From contig JAUIRK010000649.1 of NCBI GenBank assembly GCA_030549495.1, forward strand, positions 372,001 through 436,000: a stretch of 64,000 nt of DNA, read 5' to 3'. This document shows, piece by piece, positions 1-10,860 of this stretch. Below the pieces are notes generated by a model. It was not told the DNA's origin and made no database searches. It saw only the letters and a program-made list of their open reading frames with translations. Made by a program: the position numbers and the translations under genes. Position 1 is the first letter of the stretch; each line of letters opens with the position of its first letter. This DNA is from Nectonema munidae (taxonomy: Eukaryota > Nematomorpha > Nectonematoida > Nectonematidae).

Positions 1-191
1 CTTGCCATTTGTGGGTATTTTTATATGCCAACAAATTCAATAGTTTTTTGATGGTGTCTGGGTGACAATTTTGAGAATTATTATAAAGTTAATGTAAAAT
101 CTTTCAAATGATACTTCTATATACTTGAAAGCTTTCATTTCTGTTTCAAATAAGTGTAGTTAATATCCCATGCTCAATAAGGGCATACAAG
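1..191. repeat. Direct repeat, copy A (may extend left of window)
   Basis: This segment recurs in the same orientation at 2218-2407. By eye the copies differ by two substitutions near the start (GGGTAT against GTGCAT) and one T in a T-run. Both copies end at the same word, GGGCATACAAG, after which the flanks diverge. The window begins inside or at the edge of this copy, so its true left end is unknown. Such a pair could be terminal repeats of an element or a recent segmental duplication; no LTR hallmarks (TG..CA ends, primer-binding site) are evident. Confidence 0.9.
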
Positions 192-1659
192 GCAACTTTT
201 TTTTTGTTATACTCCCTAGTTATGCGTGTGGGCGCCCACAGCAAACTGCTCTTTTAGAGAGTCTAGTAGATTGTCATTTGCCAAACTAAATCGCAATTAA
301 TCTCTTAATATTAAATTTTATTCCATGGATCTGAAAAATATTATTAATTTATGCTACTTATTTTTTATCACAATCCTTTTTACGTTAAAATCCTGAGGCA
401 TTTTTCATTTAGCCTGTTGTGTAAGGGGCGTGAGTAAAGTCTGTTAGATACTTCAAAACAAAACTCAATTCATAGGAAAGTTTTTACTTAATTATATAGT
501 CAATGTATAACGCTATTAATCAAAGACCTTGCAAAATTTGTTTTTTTTCCAAATTCATTCTCGCAGCTTCTGAAATGAAATCAGAATCGTCACTTTAGTA
601 AAAATACACTGGGAAAAAAAGTAGTTGCATTTACTAACTTTTTTAGGAAACCCTCTTATCCAGATTTTCCCACACGAACTAGTGATGCATGAATAATTTA
701 AAAAAAAAGTCATTTGGTTCACTAATTTGATAATTATATAAATTAGAGGCAAAACTATTTGAATTAGTAACTTTTACAACTGAAGTAAAAATTTATTTGA
801 TTCAACGAAATCCTCGTTTCTGAAAACGCATCTAAATCAAAGAGGCACATTTAGAAAGTGGAATGTGGTGAAGAGAACATATCGCTCTCTCCCCCTTCTT
901 CCCCAAAAATGGGTTTTGCTAACTAAAAATTTTACACAGAATAAAAAATTGTTTAAGATAAAAATAAAAAAAAAACATTATTGAAAAAGGAATTAAAAAA
1001 ATGAGCTTCATTGAAATATAACATGATAAAAGTATTTCTTTTTCTTTCCTTTTTAATTCTATAATACACGCCAAGTATTTTTTGAAATTCTTTTTCAGTA
1101 TCTTTGATTCCAAAAAAAATATTTTGAACAAAGGATAGAGTCTCCTTTATACCACTGAGATACTCCAAAATTAAAACAATAAATAGAAATGAATAATCCA
1201 ACAAATAGATCCAAAAAAGAATCGCATATAAAAATGTTTTTTCCTTCGATTCTTAAACAAAATCCTTTTTTTTCTTTGATGAAAGCTCATCTCCAACAAC
1301 TAAAAGTATCGGGAAATTTTCATTCAAGCAAAGTTCACTTTCTTCAAACAATATCATCTTTTCAAGATTTTCTTTGAACAAGGAAGAAAGAGCGATCAGA
1401 GAAGCTATGCCAAGTAGTTCTAAAAATATTGAAAAGCAAGTTTAAAATTTTCTAAACCAAATCATTTTATTTCTTCGACATATTTTTGCCATTACACAAT
1501 TTATTGATTACTTGAGGATAAATTTTCAACTATAGTTTGAGAATAATTCTTTTATATTTCTATTTTCGATTTGTGGGCCGAGTCTATCAAACTCATAGAA
1601 AATCTAAATTAACAATAATTTAATTTAGAAATAAATTGGAGAATATTTCAAATTCCTGT
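192..1659. other. AT-rich stretch, no gene seen
   Basis: Open frames here are short and low in complexity (Lys, Phe, Ile runs), and I see no domain, RNA gene or clear repeat. It lies between the two copies of the 190 bp direct repeat, so it may be the interior of a larger repeated unit. Confidence 0.5.
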
Positions 1660-1881
1660 TCAGAACTGGATAAAACAGGGATATTCGTTTAGAATATCTG
1701 AAATTTTATTCATTTTTTCGACAATTTTGAATCTTCTTTCAGAGAATGTTAGGTTCATTCTTGTTGCCACCGCATTGTAACTAACTTCCAATTTGTAAAA
1801 TTCTTTTTTCAACCAATCTTTGTGGCTTTGTAGCGTGATGTCATCTTCTCCAGGTGATAAGCGCGGCAAATAGTTTACCAT
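1660..1881 (-). pseudogene. Fragment of a multicopy, transposon-associated protein
   Basis: A 73-codon open frame contains NLTFSERRFKIVEKMNKIS followed by DILNEYPCF. This pattern (Phe, then E/D-R-R, a hydrophobic-Val-Glu step, then 'hydrophobic x x YP') resembles the C-terminal part of uncharacterised multicopy proteins annotated in fish and invertebrate genomes, which I recognise only by motif. It has no upstream coding continuation and no credible start, so I treat it as a relic. It lies inside the segment bounded by the 190 bp direct repeats. A chance open frame is the alternative. Confidence 0.35.
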
Positions 1882-2217
1882 ACCAAAGTTTGCAATTTTT
1901 ATCTGATGAAAAATTGTTGCGCGATATAATGTGGTACAAACTTTCCTCTTTTTCGACTTAACTACTTCAAGACAGCTTTTAATTGATAGGGATTAGCTAT
2001 CTCTTCTTAATTTTAAATTAAAATTATCAAATTTTAATTTGATAGAAGTTAGCTATCTCTTGTTTTCCTTTCGTTTACCCATTTATGTTTCAATTGCTTA
2101 TGAATTAACTTAAAAATGTATTTTATAAATAAATAACCCCTATTTTTTACCTTAGAACTTTGAATAGGTAAGCCACTTTCTTTGATGATATAAGGAAAAG
2201 TCGAAAAAATAAGTTTA

Positions 2218-2407
2218 CTTGCCATTTGTGTGCATTTTTATATGCCAACAAATTCAATAGTTTTTGATGGTGTCTGGGTGACAATTTTGAGAATTATTAT
2301 AAAGTTAATGTAAAATCTTTCAAATGATACTTCTATATACTTGAAAGCTTTCATTTCTGTTTCAAATAAGTGTAGTTAATATCCCATGCTCAATAAGGGC
2401 ATACAAG
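2218..2407. repeat. Direct repeat, copy B
   Basis: Near-identical to 1-191 in the same orientation. This copy is complete in the window: the similarity starts at CTTGCCATTTGTG and stops at GGGCATACAAG. The ~2 kb between the copies shows no recognisable element except the fragment at 1660-1881. Confidence 0.9.
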
Positions 2408-3524
2408 TAGGATATCTAAAAAATCAAATGTGGTCAAGAAACTAGAAAACAAATTCGAACCTACATTCCTCCTTCGTTTTGAGAATAAGTTTTATATGCT
2501 ACATTGAGTAGCTGTCGTATATGCTTCTTCGAGTTCAAGTTCGGTCAAAAGAACTTTTTACAGTAAATTTTTGGGAAAGTATAATTTTTTTGGCCAAATA
2601 GAGCTGAAAATTTAAAAATGCTTCAGTAATAAAGGTGAAATAGGAAAAAAACATACCCTTTATATTCAAAGACATCTTCTCTTTCTCCTTCTGTTTCTGG
2701 CATAGAGTTTGCATGGCAATCCGATTTTTCATGGTTTTGAAGGGAGAGGATCGTTAGTTAAAAATGTTGAATTTTGTAATTTATCAAAAACTTTCAATTT
2801 AATTATTTTTAAATCAAAACTTTTCAAAATTTCTTCTTATAGGTCAATATATTCATCAACTTCAACGGCATAATATTTTATCAAAAACTCGTTATGAACA
2901 TTAAACTCTTTCCTTATAACACTTGAAATATTTGTCATATTCAATGAAAAAGATATAAGGATTTTTTTGGTATTCTCTTCGTAAAAAACTACCATACTAA
3001 ATCACAGAAGAAAATTTTATAAAAGTGGTAGAATATTAATTAATTTTTATTAATTTGAAGAAAAACTGAAAAAGTATTAAAGAGCGACAAATCAAAAGAG
3101 TTTTTTTATGTAAGGATAGGTAGGTAAGTAAAACTTTTGAATTTTTGTATATTTTCTCACTCTTTTGTCATGTCACTCGTTTAATTTGTCACTCTTTTGA
3201 TAATAACCCATTATATTCAACGAAGAATCTTCATGGCTTAATATGCAGTCACCAAAAAAAATATTTGTCCCATTACAGTAACAAATTTATAACAATTAAT
3301 TTCCTCTTCCATGGCATAAAAATTTTATACATTACTTTTTCTGCTAGAAATTGAATTTAAATCTAAAGTAAAATTCCGAGAAAACTTTCATTTTCCTTAT
3401 CTAAAAAGTGTGAACTATTACTGAACAAGCATTGGTAATATTGATGATGGTAAGCTTAATGTTTGCTGAAAAACTTCCTCAAAAAACAATGTTTACTCTC
3501 AAATCTTATGGTTTTATAATTTAT
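2408..3524. other. AT-rich stretch, nothing recognised
   Basis: Short open frames on both strands lack domain signatures, and no tandem repeat or inverted repeat is obvious. It is treated as intergenic or decayed repeat. Confidence 0.4.
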
Positions 3525-4701
3525 CTATGGTCCAAAATACTCAAACTGCCACGCATAATGTAACATGTAATGTAACTTTGGTGTTATCTTCAAGTTCAAC
3601 ATTTGATTATATTGAATGAAAAAGTCAACTATCAATTCTTCCAAATATTTAATATGTCCTTTATCAAGTTTTGGAGAACAAACAAACAAAACAATGTCTT
3701 GGAATTGTAACATTAAAATCCAATAGATATTACTTGCTGGTATTTTGTCGCCAATCAAAAGTGGTAAAAATCTTAATAAACATTTCATCTGAGCACAAGT
3801 AAGACTTATGTGAACCTTTCCCTTTCTGATAAAAATTTGTTTGGTTTATTTGATTTATCAATAAATTTGAAATTAAATCTAATGATTCCATCATTCAAAA
3901 ACTCAAGTGAAAAAAACTACATATCGATAAAAATCTAAATAATGGTAGGAATAAATGTACTGAGAAAACCTTCAAATATATTATGACAACATTTTCAACC
4001 TTCCTCATAGTAAAATTTTGATTTTGGAATAATTTTTCAATTTTATTGCGATGGACAAAACAAAATCTACAAAAACGATGAGCACTAAATGATTCAAAAA
4101 ATCCTGCCAGTGAATGCGCAGCCAAGTTATCACTCACAACAACAGACACAGTAACATGAAAATGATAACGTTTCTTATTTTATACGATCTCGATACCATA
4201 TGTTTCAAGCTCCTTCATATCGTCTAAAAATTTTCCTAAAACCTTAGAAAAGCGTACCTCTTTTATTAGTTGCGACATGCATAATAGAACTAATTTAATT
4301 GTATGAAGTTTAGATCTCAAATGTGGAGGTATATTTCCAAGCAACTTATAAAATACGCCCACTTTAACTTTTGATTTTTTACTTATTGGGTTACTCAAAG
4401 TAATATCATCATAATAAAACATGATTTCTATTACTTTAAATTTTTTAAAGAAGTCATTGGAGTGAAAGGCTTTGCTATCGCAAAAGTCTGCGTAAATATT
4501 ATTTTGGGAAAAATGACCATCAACAACACATTTAAAAACATCATCATGCGCCAATAAAGATTTGAGTTTTTCACATATAAGTGCATATTGATATTTACAT
4601 AACTTTGGTAGAACTGAATATCCGTTTATACTATACTCAACTGGTTTTATGAAATTGAAACTTTTTTCAATATAATTACTCAATTTATATACAGAATTCA
4701 A
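3525..4701 (-). pseudogene. Broken transposon-type protein gene (central and C-terminal part)
   Basis: Three open segments read on the minus strand. 4701-4180 carries YYDDITLSNPISKKSK followed by LLGNIPPHLRSKLHTIKLV. 4149-3895 carries VSDNLAAHSLAGFFESF and a Cys-rich CRFCFVHR. 3788-3525 carries LPLLIGDKIP and, near its end, PKLHYMLHYAWQFEYFGP. This motif order is typical of a widespread uncharacterised family that looks like a DNA-transposon gene product. The first two segments are in one frame, separated by a single TAA (plus-strand tta at 4180-4182), so this is a direct nonsense lesion. Similarity fades after about 4000, and the third block may follow an intron or a deletion. The family's biochemical role is unknown to me. 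Confidence 0.55.
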
Positions 4702-5028
4702 TTCACAAAGTATACTTTCAAGTTTATAGATAAAAAGTCAGAATCTTCATCAAACTTAAAATCTTGATATCATATATCATATCATATCAGCTTTACTTTC
4801 AAAAGTGTTATAGTCAAAATGTAAAAATTATAAGAAAAAAAAATAAAATGATGTAAAAATTACAAAATTCTACATTTAAAAAAAAAGCAAATATAGCTTC
4901 TGAGGGTTGAATGTCAAAGGCCAAAAACAGCCGCTAGGAGACGCCAACCTGGATGCAATATTCTTCAGAGCACAGGAAATATAATATAAGGAGCATAGAG
5001 AAAGCTAAAATGGCGAGAATAGAATATA

Positions 5029-5361
5029 TCAAACAATTGCCCTTTTGCAGATAAAGCAATCGGAGGTTGCACAGTGATTGAGCTTCATGTATGAATCAAG
5101 GAAAAACTTTTGCAGTATCTTTTGAAACTTTTTGATATGAATAGGATCTAGTGAAAAAGATGTTTCACTGGTATTGTAAAAAGTGGAAACTTTGTACGAA
5201 AAGGATTGCCTCGACTTTGAGAAGATATAGAAAGGGAGTGACATTTGACTTACATATCGAGGTGAGGTTCTGTTCTTTGACCAGTTAAACGTGATGAAAT
5301 GTTCAAACAGGGGTGGTAGCATGTAGTATAAAAACTTATATGTGTAAATATAGATACTCAA
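5029..5361 (-). pseudogene. LINE ORF2 C-terminal fragment
   Basis: The frame ends in a C-X5-C-X2-C tail (CATSDCFICK) preceded by a region rich in Phe, Tyr and Ser with FSYKVSTFYN and HIKKFQKILQKFFLDSY. The intact LINE at 50-55 kb ends the same way: its ORF2 has [15 protein letters not shown], then [12 protein letters not shown] and CSDMNCFIC. This is therefore the 3' end of a related element, heavily 5'-truncated. It lies between the zinc-finger segment (5573-5770) and the main body (below 4701) of the broken transposon gene, so it looks nested in that gene. No target duplication could be picked out. Confidence 0.6.
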
Positions 5362-5572
5362 ATGGTATAAAGATAATTAGATAAATACTCTATGACAGCT
5401 TTATGACTTTGTGTTTCTAAATAAATTGACAACTTTGAAAAAAGAAATTCTATTGCTTTATCTGAATCTTTATATTTTTACCTTAGTTCAAGAAAAAACA
5501 GTGCCAAATCCTTTTTAGAATCTAAAACATTGTTGATCTTTGATTTAAAACTAGGTTCATTTTCAAAGCTAT

Positions 5573-5770
5573 CTAAATAAGTTTGTCATTATTCTTTGAA
5601 ATTGTTTCCAAGAATTGTGTATCACTACTTTTGCACTGTTCCTCATAAAAATCTATGTGTTTTCTTTTGAGGTGCTTAAGGTATGAATCAACTTTCTTAT
5701 AAAAAACTAAGCATTCTCCTACAAAACATCGGAAAATAAGATTTTTCTCAGACTCATGGTGCATTTTCAA
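5573..5770 (-). pseudogene. C2H2 zinc-finger segment, likely N-terminus of the broken gene downstream
   Basis: The open frame contains FRCFVGECLVFYKKVDSYLKH followed by LKRKH, a C-X4-C...H-X3/4-H zinc finger with the conserved aromatic and Leu spacing. In the uncharacterised family represented at 3525-4701, a single finger of this type commonly sits at the N-terminus, which fits its position upstream on the same strand. The two parts are separated by the LINE fragment at 5029-5361. A DNA-binding role is inferred from the finger only. Confidence 0.45.
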
Positions 5771-6377
5771 GTGTTTAAATCAGTTTTTAAAAGTATCTCG
5801 CTTCATACGAGCAGAAAGGGCAATTAAAATTCATTAGCAATTTACTTTAAATGAATGTCCATCAGGAAAATAAAGGAGAGTAAAAACGGATTTTAACGTG
5901 AAATAAATACTAAATAAAAAAATTACTTAGAAGGAAATTCTTCCATGAGGAAATGAAGATGTTCTGTTTAGTACTAAAGTTAATATCAAAAATACATCAG
6001 TAAGAATGATGAAGCATCATGTTTTTCTTCAAAGTAAACTTTTTCTCAGTGTATCAATTATATATATTATATTGAAAATTTAAATAATATTCTTGAAAAT
6101 AATTTTTAGACGTCAACCGCAATCACAATTGAGTATTGACACTTTCGAACATTTTCACAAGATAATTGAGGAAAATCAGTCTAGAAATCAAAAAAAAAAT
6201 TTAAAATGTCAATGAATGATTTTGGAGAAGACATAAACATTAAAAGTTAATGAAAATTCTTTCCTCTTCATGTTCGTTAGAGCCTTCTCTGGTACAAGAA
6301 CATATTTTGAAGGCACTTAATAATGCAAACTCACCACTAGCTAAAGATTAATATTCTTCGCGTAGATTGATAAATGT
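5771..6377. other. No gene seen
   Basis: This AT-rich stretch contains no open frame with recognisable content and is probably decayed repeat upstream of the zinc-finger relic. Confidence 0.4.
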
Positions 6378-6652
6378 CATAGGCGGAATTAGAGGGGGAC
6401 GGAGACGAGGTACGTCTCCACTAAAATTAAATGAAACTTGTTACAAAAAAATTAAAAAACATTTGCAAAATGTCTTTGACTTTCATTTAATACATAAATG
6501 CTTTCGTTAAACTATTAATCATATACAGAGTTATTAACATATATCTATAAGGATATGTTTTAAAACCCTATCATTAAATTTATATGCTTGAAATTTGAGT
6601 TCTGGTTTAGTAAAATCCGCCCCCCTAATGCCAATTTCTAGATCCGCCTCTG
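6378..6652. mobile_element. Non-autonomous hAT-like element (MITE)
   Basis: The left end reads CATAGGCGGAATTAGAGGGG and the right end, reverse-complemented, reads CAGAGGCGGATCTAGAAATT. The ends thus form a terminal inverted repeat of the CA(G)xGGCGGATC type, followed on both sides by a G-rich stretch, as in many hAT-like MITEs. The interior (~275 bp in all) is AT-rich and non-coding. An exact 8-bp target duplication could not be confirmed; the flanks share AATGT only. Confidence 0.5.
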
Positions 6653-7055
6653 AATGTAAATTAAAAAAAATAAAAACAACTCTTACAAAAATTTAATATT
6701 GATCCAAAAAAAAATAAAGTTAAAAAGTCTAAAATTTAGTTTTCTAAATCTTTCCATTTATCTTCAGAAATTGTGTTGTTCCATCTCCTTTTTGTATCTT
6801 GATTAGAAGAAGATTCAGATGCTTTTTTTGGATAGTAGTGCCCCTTTTTACAAGAGACTTTGAAATGCATGGATACATCTATTGACTCTTTAGAAAGACG
6901 AACGAGTGGAATCTGGTGTATGGTATCCTCAGACAGGCCTGTCTCATCCTCTACGATGAAGTGGAATCACAGAAGTCCTCATGTATCCTCTTCCTTCTCT
7001 TAACTATAATCTAAAATGGAAATTTTCTAAATGTTAATTTTAAACTTTAAACTCA
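6653..7055. other. No gene seen
   Basis: Short stretch between two hAT-like MITEs. A slightly GC-richer patch (6880-6970) shows no frame longer than about 40 codons on either strand and no RNA fold I recognise. Confidence 0.35.
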
Positions 7056-7419
7056 CAGGGGCTGGCAACCTACGCCCTTGAACTCTTTTTTAAAAAAATT
7101 AAATTTCAAAATATTTTTCTTAAACTTTTCAAAACAAGGTAAAAGAGATCTGAACATTTTATCACGTTTTAAAATGACTACCAATCATTTTATTCGAAAT
7201 TATTAATAAACAAAAAAATTTTAATGATGCAAAATAACCGCGGATATTTCAAAAATGATATATTTTGCCTAAAAAGTCAGAATAAGAGAACAAAATATGT
7301 ATTTGCAATTTACTAATATCTTTTTAAAAGTTTGATAAAACTGAATTTTATCGTTACCCGCTGAAGCCCTTGGTAGAAGTTGAATGCGACCCGCAGCTCA
7401 AAATTTTTGTCCACTCCTG
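7056..7419. mobile_element. Non-autonomous hAT-like element
   Basis: The left end reads CAGGGGCTGGCAACCTACGC. The right end, reverse-complemented, reads CAGGAGTGGACAAAAATTTT and continues into a CTGCGGGTCGCATTC tract. 'CAGGGGxxGGCAACC' with a later 'gCgGGTCGCat' tract is the familiar look of hAT ends. The core of ~360 bp has no coding capacity. The 8-bp flanks are similar but not identical (TAAACTCA and TTAAAGTA), so the insertion is probably old. Confidence 0.5.
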
Positions 7420-8294
7420 TTAAAGTATATTCTAATTCTACTATTTTTTTCTAAAGATTGTCTTAATAAATTTAATAAACTGTCTTTTAGTGTTTAATTC
7501 ACTCAAAATATCCAACCTATCTGTAAATTAGAGCTTTCATAAGCGACTCTACTCCAAACATTTTTTTTTAAAATATTTTAAAACAAACTTAACATACATA
7601 GTAAGTCAAGCATGTTCAATTTGATTCTTGGAATATTTTTGTCACACTAGTTCTAAATTGCGGTTACTGCTTTCCCTCTGGCTAATTTGTTGCCACAAAT
7701 CATTTTTTTTATACTTTTTGAATAATTTTGGACGCATTTAACAAATCGGCATATTTCTCTTTCTGCTTGACGGCCTTTTTCCAAATCTATACACAAAAAA
7801 AATTTTTTTTTCAAAGGGTTTTTTTGTTTTAATTTGAATTACTAAATATTATATTTATGATTAACTAACTTTTATGTATTTTGGCGAAATCAATAAAATA
7901 ATTTTCTCGTTGCTATAATTATAATGATTCTATCGATGTTATCAATAAGGATGAAACCAAATCCCTACTCAAGATGACTTGAGATGAGTTTGCTTAATCT
8001 CACAAAATTTGAAGAATGATGAATCCTTTTACAAATATATTTTTGAAAGTATGGGGACATTTGAGATTGGTCTAAAACTTGAAATTGCAAAATTACTCTT
8101 TTTTAGAGCATCCATCGCTGGTTTTCTCTGTCACTGATAGAGTTAAATGATAAATTAAGTTTCATAGCAAATATTTTTATTTCAATAAAATATTTTTAAA
8201 TCTATTTGTTTCTTCCTATAGAAGAAAACAATGTTAACCATTCATTATTTATTAATTCTAGATTCAAAAAAGAATAAAATTTGTTTGTAATTTA
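7420..8294. other. AT-rich stretch, nothing recognised
   Basis: No coding signature, inverted repeat or tandem array was noticed between the hAT-like element and the U6 region. Confidence 0.4.
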
Positions 8295-8443
8295 AACCAA
8301 TTATCCTAAATATAATGAATGCTTAATCATGTGACTCGAATCAATTTCATCAAAAAAACTTGGAAAGCATCAAATCAATTATCCTAAATATGAATGCTAA
8401 TCTGACTCAAATCAATTTCACCAAAAAAACTTGGAACGCTTCA
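8295..8443. repeat. Tandem duplication covering the 3' end and 3' flank of the U6 gene
   Basis: Two adjacent ~72-77 bp units (about 8295-8371 and 8372-8443) share CAATTATCCTAAATAT, then GAATGCT, then a TCAATTTCA-CAAAAAAAC block and the last ~15 bases of U6. In the outer unit the U6 remnant is degenerate (GGAAAGCAT where the gene has GGAACGCTT). A U6 3' end with its flank was therefore duplicated and the outer copy then decayed. Confidence 0.75.
8423..8429 (-). terminator. Pol III T-run terminator of U6
   Basis: Seven consecutive T residues on the minus strand directly follow the U6 body, as expected for RNA polymerase III termination. The degenerate upstream duplicate also keeps a T7 run. 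Confidence 0.8.
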
Positions 8444-8530
8444 CGATTTTGCGTGTCATCCTTGCGCAGGGGCCATGCTAATCTTCTCTGTATAGTTCCA
8501 ATTTTAGTATACGTGCAGCCGAAGCCACAC
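8423..8530 (-). ncRNA. U6: U6 spliceosomal snRNA
   Basis: The reverse complement reads as a full U6 snRNA. It has a 5' stem-loop GUGUGGC-UUCG-GCUGCAC (7 bp including G-U pairs), then UAUACUAAAAUUGGAAC, the invariant ACAGAGA box, the AGAUUAGCAUGGCC segment with the AGC triad, CCUGCGCAAGGAUGACACGC forming the internal stem-loop, and a 3' CGUGAAGCGUUCC ending in a U-run. One base just before the ACAGAGA box (GAACUAUACAGAGA, usually GAACGAUACAGAGA) differs from the canonical sequence. All catalytic elements are intact, and a TATA box sits at -29. The gene may be functional; a recent retrocopy is less likely because the promoter element is present at the right spacing. U6 pairs with U4 and then with U2 and the 5' splice site at the core of the spliceosome. 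Confidence 0.93.
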
Positions 8531-8551
8531 AAAATTATATTCTAATTTTTG

Positions 8552-8559
8552 CTTATATA
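8552..8559 (-). promoter_or_regulatory. U6 TATA box
   Basis: TATATAAG on the minus strand starts 29 bases before the U6 +1. This is the spacing of the pol III type 3 TATA box of snRNA genes. A proximal sequence element is expected about 25 bp further upstream, but I cannot identify it without a species consensus. Confidence 0.75.
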
Positions 8560-9104
8560 GAACAAGTATAAATTAAAGACAAATTTATTTAATTAATCAA
8601 ATGCATAAAATTTTCTTAACTAATTATATTTTTTAATTTATATATTATCTTTCATTGTTAAAATTATTTTTCTTCCTTTTCAATCTTCTCTGTCCTAATT
8701 ATAACTAGAATTTGATTTATTTTAAAATATTATGATATTTAAGTTAACGCCATCTATATCAAAAAATTATTATTCAAATATAATTTTTGATAAAACAATT
8801 CAATATATATTTTGACATTAAAGCTACGCTATTTAAACCTTTTTAGCGATATCTCTTCAACCTTTTTATTTTTGTCTCTTAATTAACATCAAAAAAGTGA
8901 TTTTTAAAAAAAATATATATTTCTTTAGAAATCATGTTTCTTCATGGCTTTGAACCGATTGAACTGATCAACTCTTCTGAAACTAAATTTTAATTCCAAC
9001 TAATTCTAGAAAAGCAGGAGTTATCTTCTTTTACATTTTCTTGTAACAATGAAGGTTTAAAAAGAACAGGTAAAAATAATAACAAATCCGTAAACATTTT
9101 TAAC
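8560..9104. other. AT-rich stretch upstream of U6
   Basis: No gene was found. It contains one copy (8744-8756) of the 13-mer TTAACGCCATCTA, which recurs three more times in the window. Confidence 0.4.
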
Positions 9105-9540
9105 TACAGTGAAAGCGTTGGGACCAGAGAAAAGTGGAGCTTATACACAGGTGGAGCTTATAATTGCATCAAAAGTACATCAAGCAATTTCTGAACAATT
9201 AACTTTATTAAAATATATGCAACACTTCCCAAACATAAAAAAATAGTTTAAAATTTGAATAAGATTTATTTGATAGCTGGAGTGCGTGACAGGTAACTAT
9301 CAACGATATTTTACACATAACCTACTTAAGAAAGTCTCTTATGCTCATTTGTTTCTTTTCCCTCATAAGTGTCATGCAAGCAGATTTTTTCTGCAGACTT
9401 AACAAGTTCATTAAAGAGTTCGCCTCACCAGTTTCAAGTTCAAATTGTCTGAATTTTTCAAGGTTGACGGAGAAGTTGCCTACACTTTTAATCTCCTTTT
9501 TTATCGCTAATCCTTCCCATGTGTTATACGCTTGCATCCG
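9105..9540 (-). pseudogene. pogo/Tigger-like transposase fragment with one terminal repeat
   Basis: The minus-strand frame 9537-9322 ends in LMREKKQMSIRDFLK followed by a stop. A short basic stretch and a final 'xQxxIxDFxK' is the characteristic C-terminal end of pogo/Tigger (TIGD/jerky-type) transposases. Beyond the stop, the plus strand at 9105 reads TACAGTGAAAGCGTTGGGAC and continues with GGAGCTTAT-ACA-GGTGGAGCTTAT. This matches the style of pogo-family ends (TA target, CAGT start, paired short repeats). The DDE domain is not present, so only the 3' portion remains. Confidence 0.5.
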
Positions 9541-10039
9541 TTTGCATGTGATGTGCTTACATCCTTGCTACTAACACACCATCATTTCATTCATTTCACT
9601 ACATTACCTCAATTCTGGGTATTCATTGAGAATCTATATTTAAAAGTCAAATGAAGTTAGACGGCTATGAATATTCGAAAAATAGAACCTTCATAAGCAT
9701 TACTCATTATTATCGTTGTGTTAAGAGATCCTGTCCAGGTTTTTTAATATTATATCTTGAATTAGTTTAGAAGTTATGTAATTTTTAAATTTTTTTTTTA
9801 CTTTTTTGTAATGCTTAATTATAATAAGTATTAATTATTATTATTCATGCTATTACTATATAAAATCTATAAAGTTGTAGTTAAAAATGATGGCTTTAAT
9901 GCTATCATAAAAATGTTGCATACCAAACAAGAATAAATAAATGATAGACTTGAAAAATTTGAATAAATTTTATTATCAAAGAAGAGTCAAAATTCTCTTA
10001 AATATACAAGCAAAATATATCAGTAATTTTTAGCTTTTT

Positions 10040-10720
10040 ATGTTGCCCAAATTTTTAGAATATTTTTTTAAAGGGTTAATTTATCCCATTTTAAATTCGG
10101 ATGATCGTCGTTTATTGAGCGCCAAAATTAATTCCTTTAGAAAAATTAAGTATAACAAAAGAAGAAATAAATCTCTCAAGGCGATCAATTTCCATATACC
10201 TCAGGAATTTACCGTAGCAAATGCAGCCAAATTCCTACAATTAGATTCTTTAATTAAACGAAGTTTACTATTTCAAGGAAAAATACTACTTCATATGAAG
10301 CAAACCACAAGATTCGATGATCTATACATTGATGGAACCTTTAAAAAGGCGGCAAAGCTTTTTTTAAATCAAATTATTAACAGTGCATGCTATTTTGCAT
10401 AAAACCCGAGTTCCTTTGATGCACGCAATCGTTAGTGATAAACTGGAAGAAACATATGGGTAAACGTATCGAATAATTTAATGTTAATTTATTTGTTCTT
10501 ATATTCGTAGAAAATATTTGAACGCATGAAAATCTTCATAAACATTAACAACCTGAAGGCCATTACAGCGGATTTTGAGCAAGTGATTATTATCTCTCCT
10601 GCCAGAAGAGTAATTAAATTTTTTTTACAATTAATCTTTCAACAGCCCTTTTTTATGTAGATACATAATCAAAGACTAAGAGTATAAGAAGCTCGCATAT
10701 CGTAAGCTAAAAAGGATGAT
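10040..10720 (+). pseudogene. MULE (Mutator-like) transposase fragment
   Basis: The frame from 10040 contains TTRFDDLYIDGTFKKAAKLF, matching the 'D-G-T-F' start of the MULE DDE domain. One reading-frame shift near 10370 is needed to continue with HAILHKTRVPLMHAIVSDK and LEETYG, the expected next block. After a further ~55 bp interruption, IFERMKIF...ITADFEQVI supplies the second catalytic region (DFE). Another weak block (IHNQRLR) follows near 10670. Frameshifts and stops show that it is dead. The N-terminal zinc finger of MULEs is not seen. Confidence 0.6.
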
Positions 10721-10773
10721 GCATGTTGCATATATCTTTGGAAGTACTTGTCTTAAACCGAATCCCTCTAAGA

Positions 10774-10860
10774 CAGTGGTTCTTAACTTTTTTGTCATTG
10801 TGACCCCCTTTAAAAATTAAAAATTTGCTGTGACCCCCTTTAAGTTTGCTACAGAGAGAT
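10774..10860 (+). mobile_element. hAT terminal inverted repeat (left end)
   Basis: CAGTGGTTCTTAACTTTTTT followed by two copies of a TGTGACCCCCTTTAA tract is the classic Charlie-like hAT end. It probably belongs to the hAT pseudogene at 11.4-13.2 kb, whose C-terminal end faces it. The candidate 8-bp target copy CTCTAAGA precedes it, but I found no matching right end, so the element is incomplete or rearranged. Confidence 0.6.

Noticed and set aside
1-2407. LTR retrotransposon flanked by 190-bp LTRs
   Set aside because: No TG..CA ends, primer-binding site, polypurine tract or gag/pol frames are seen between the copies.
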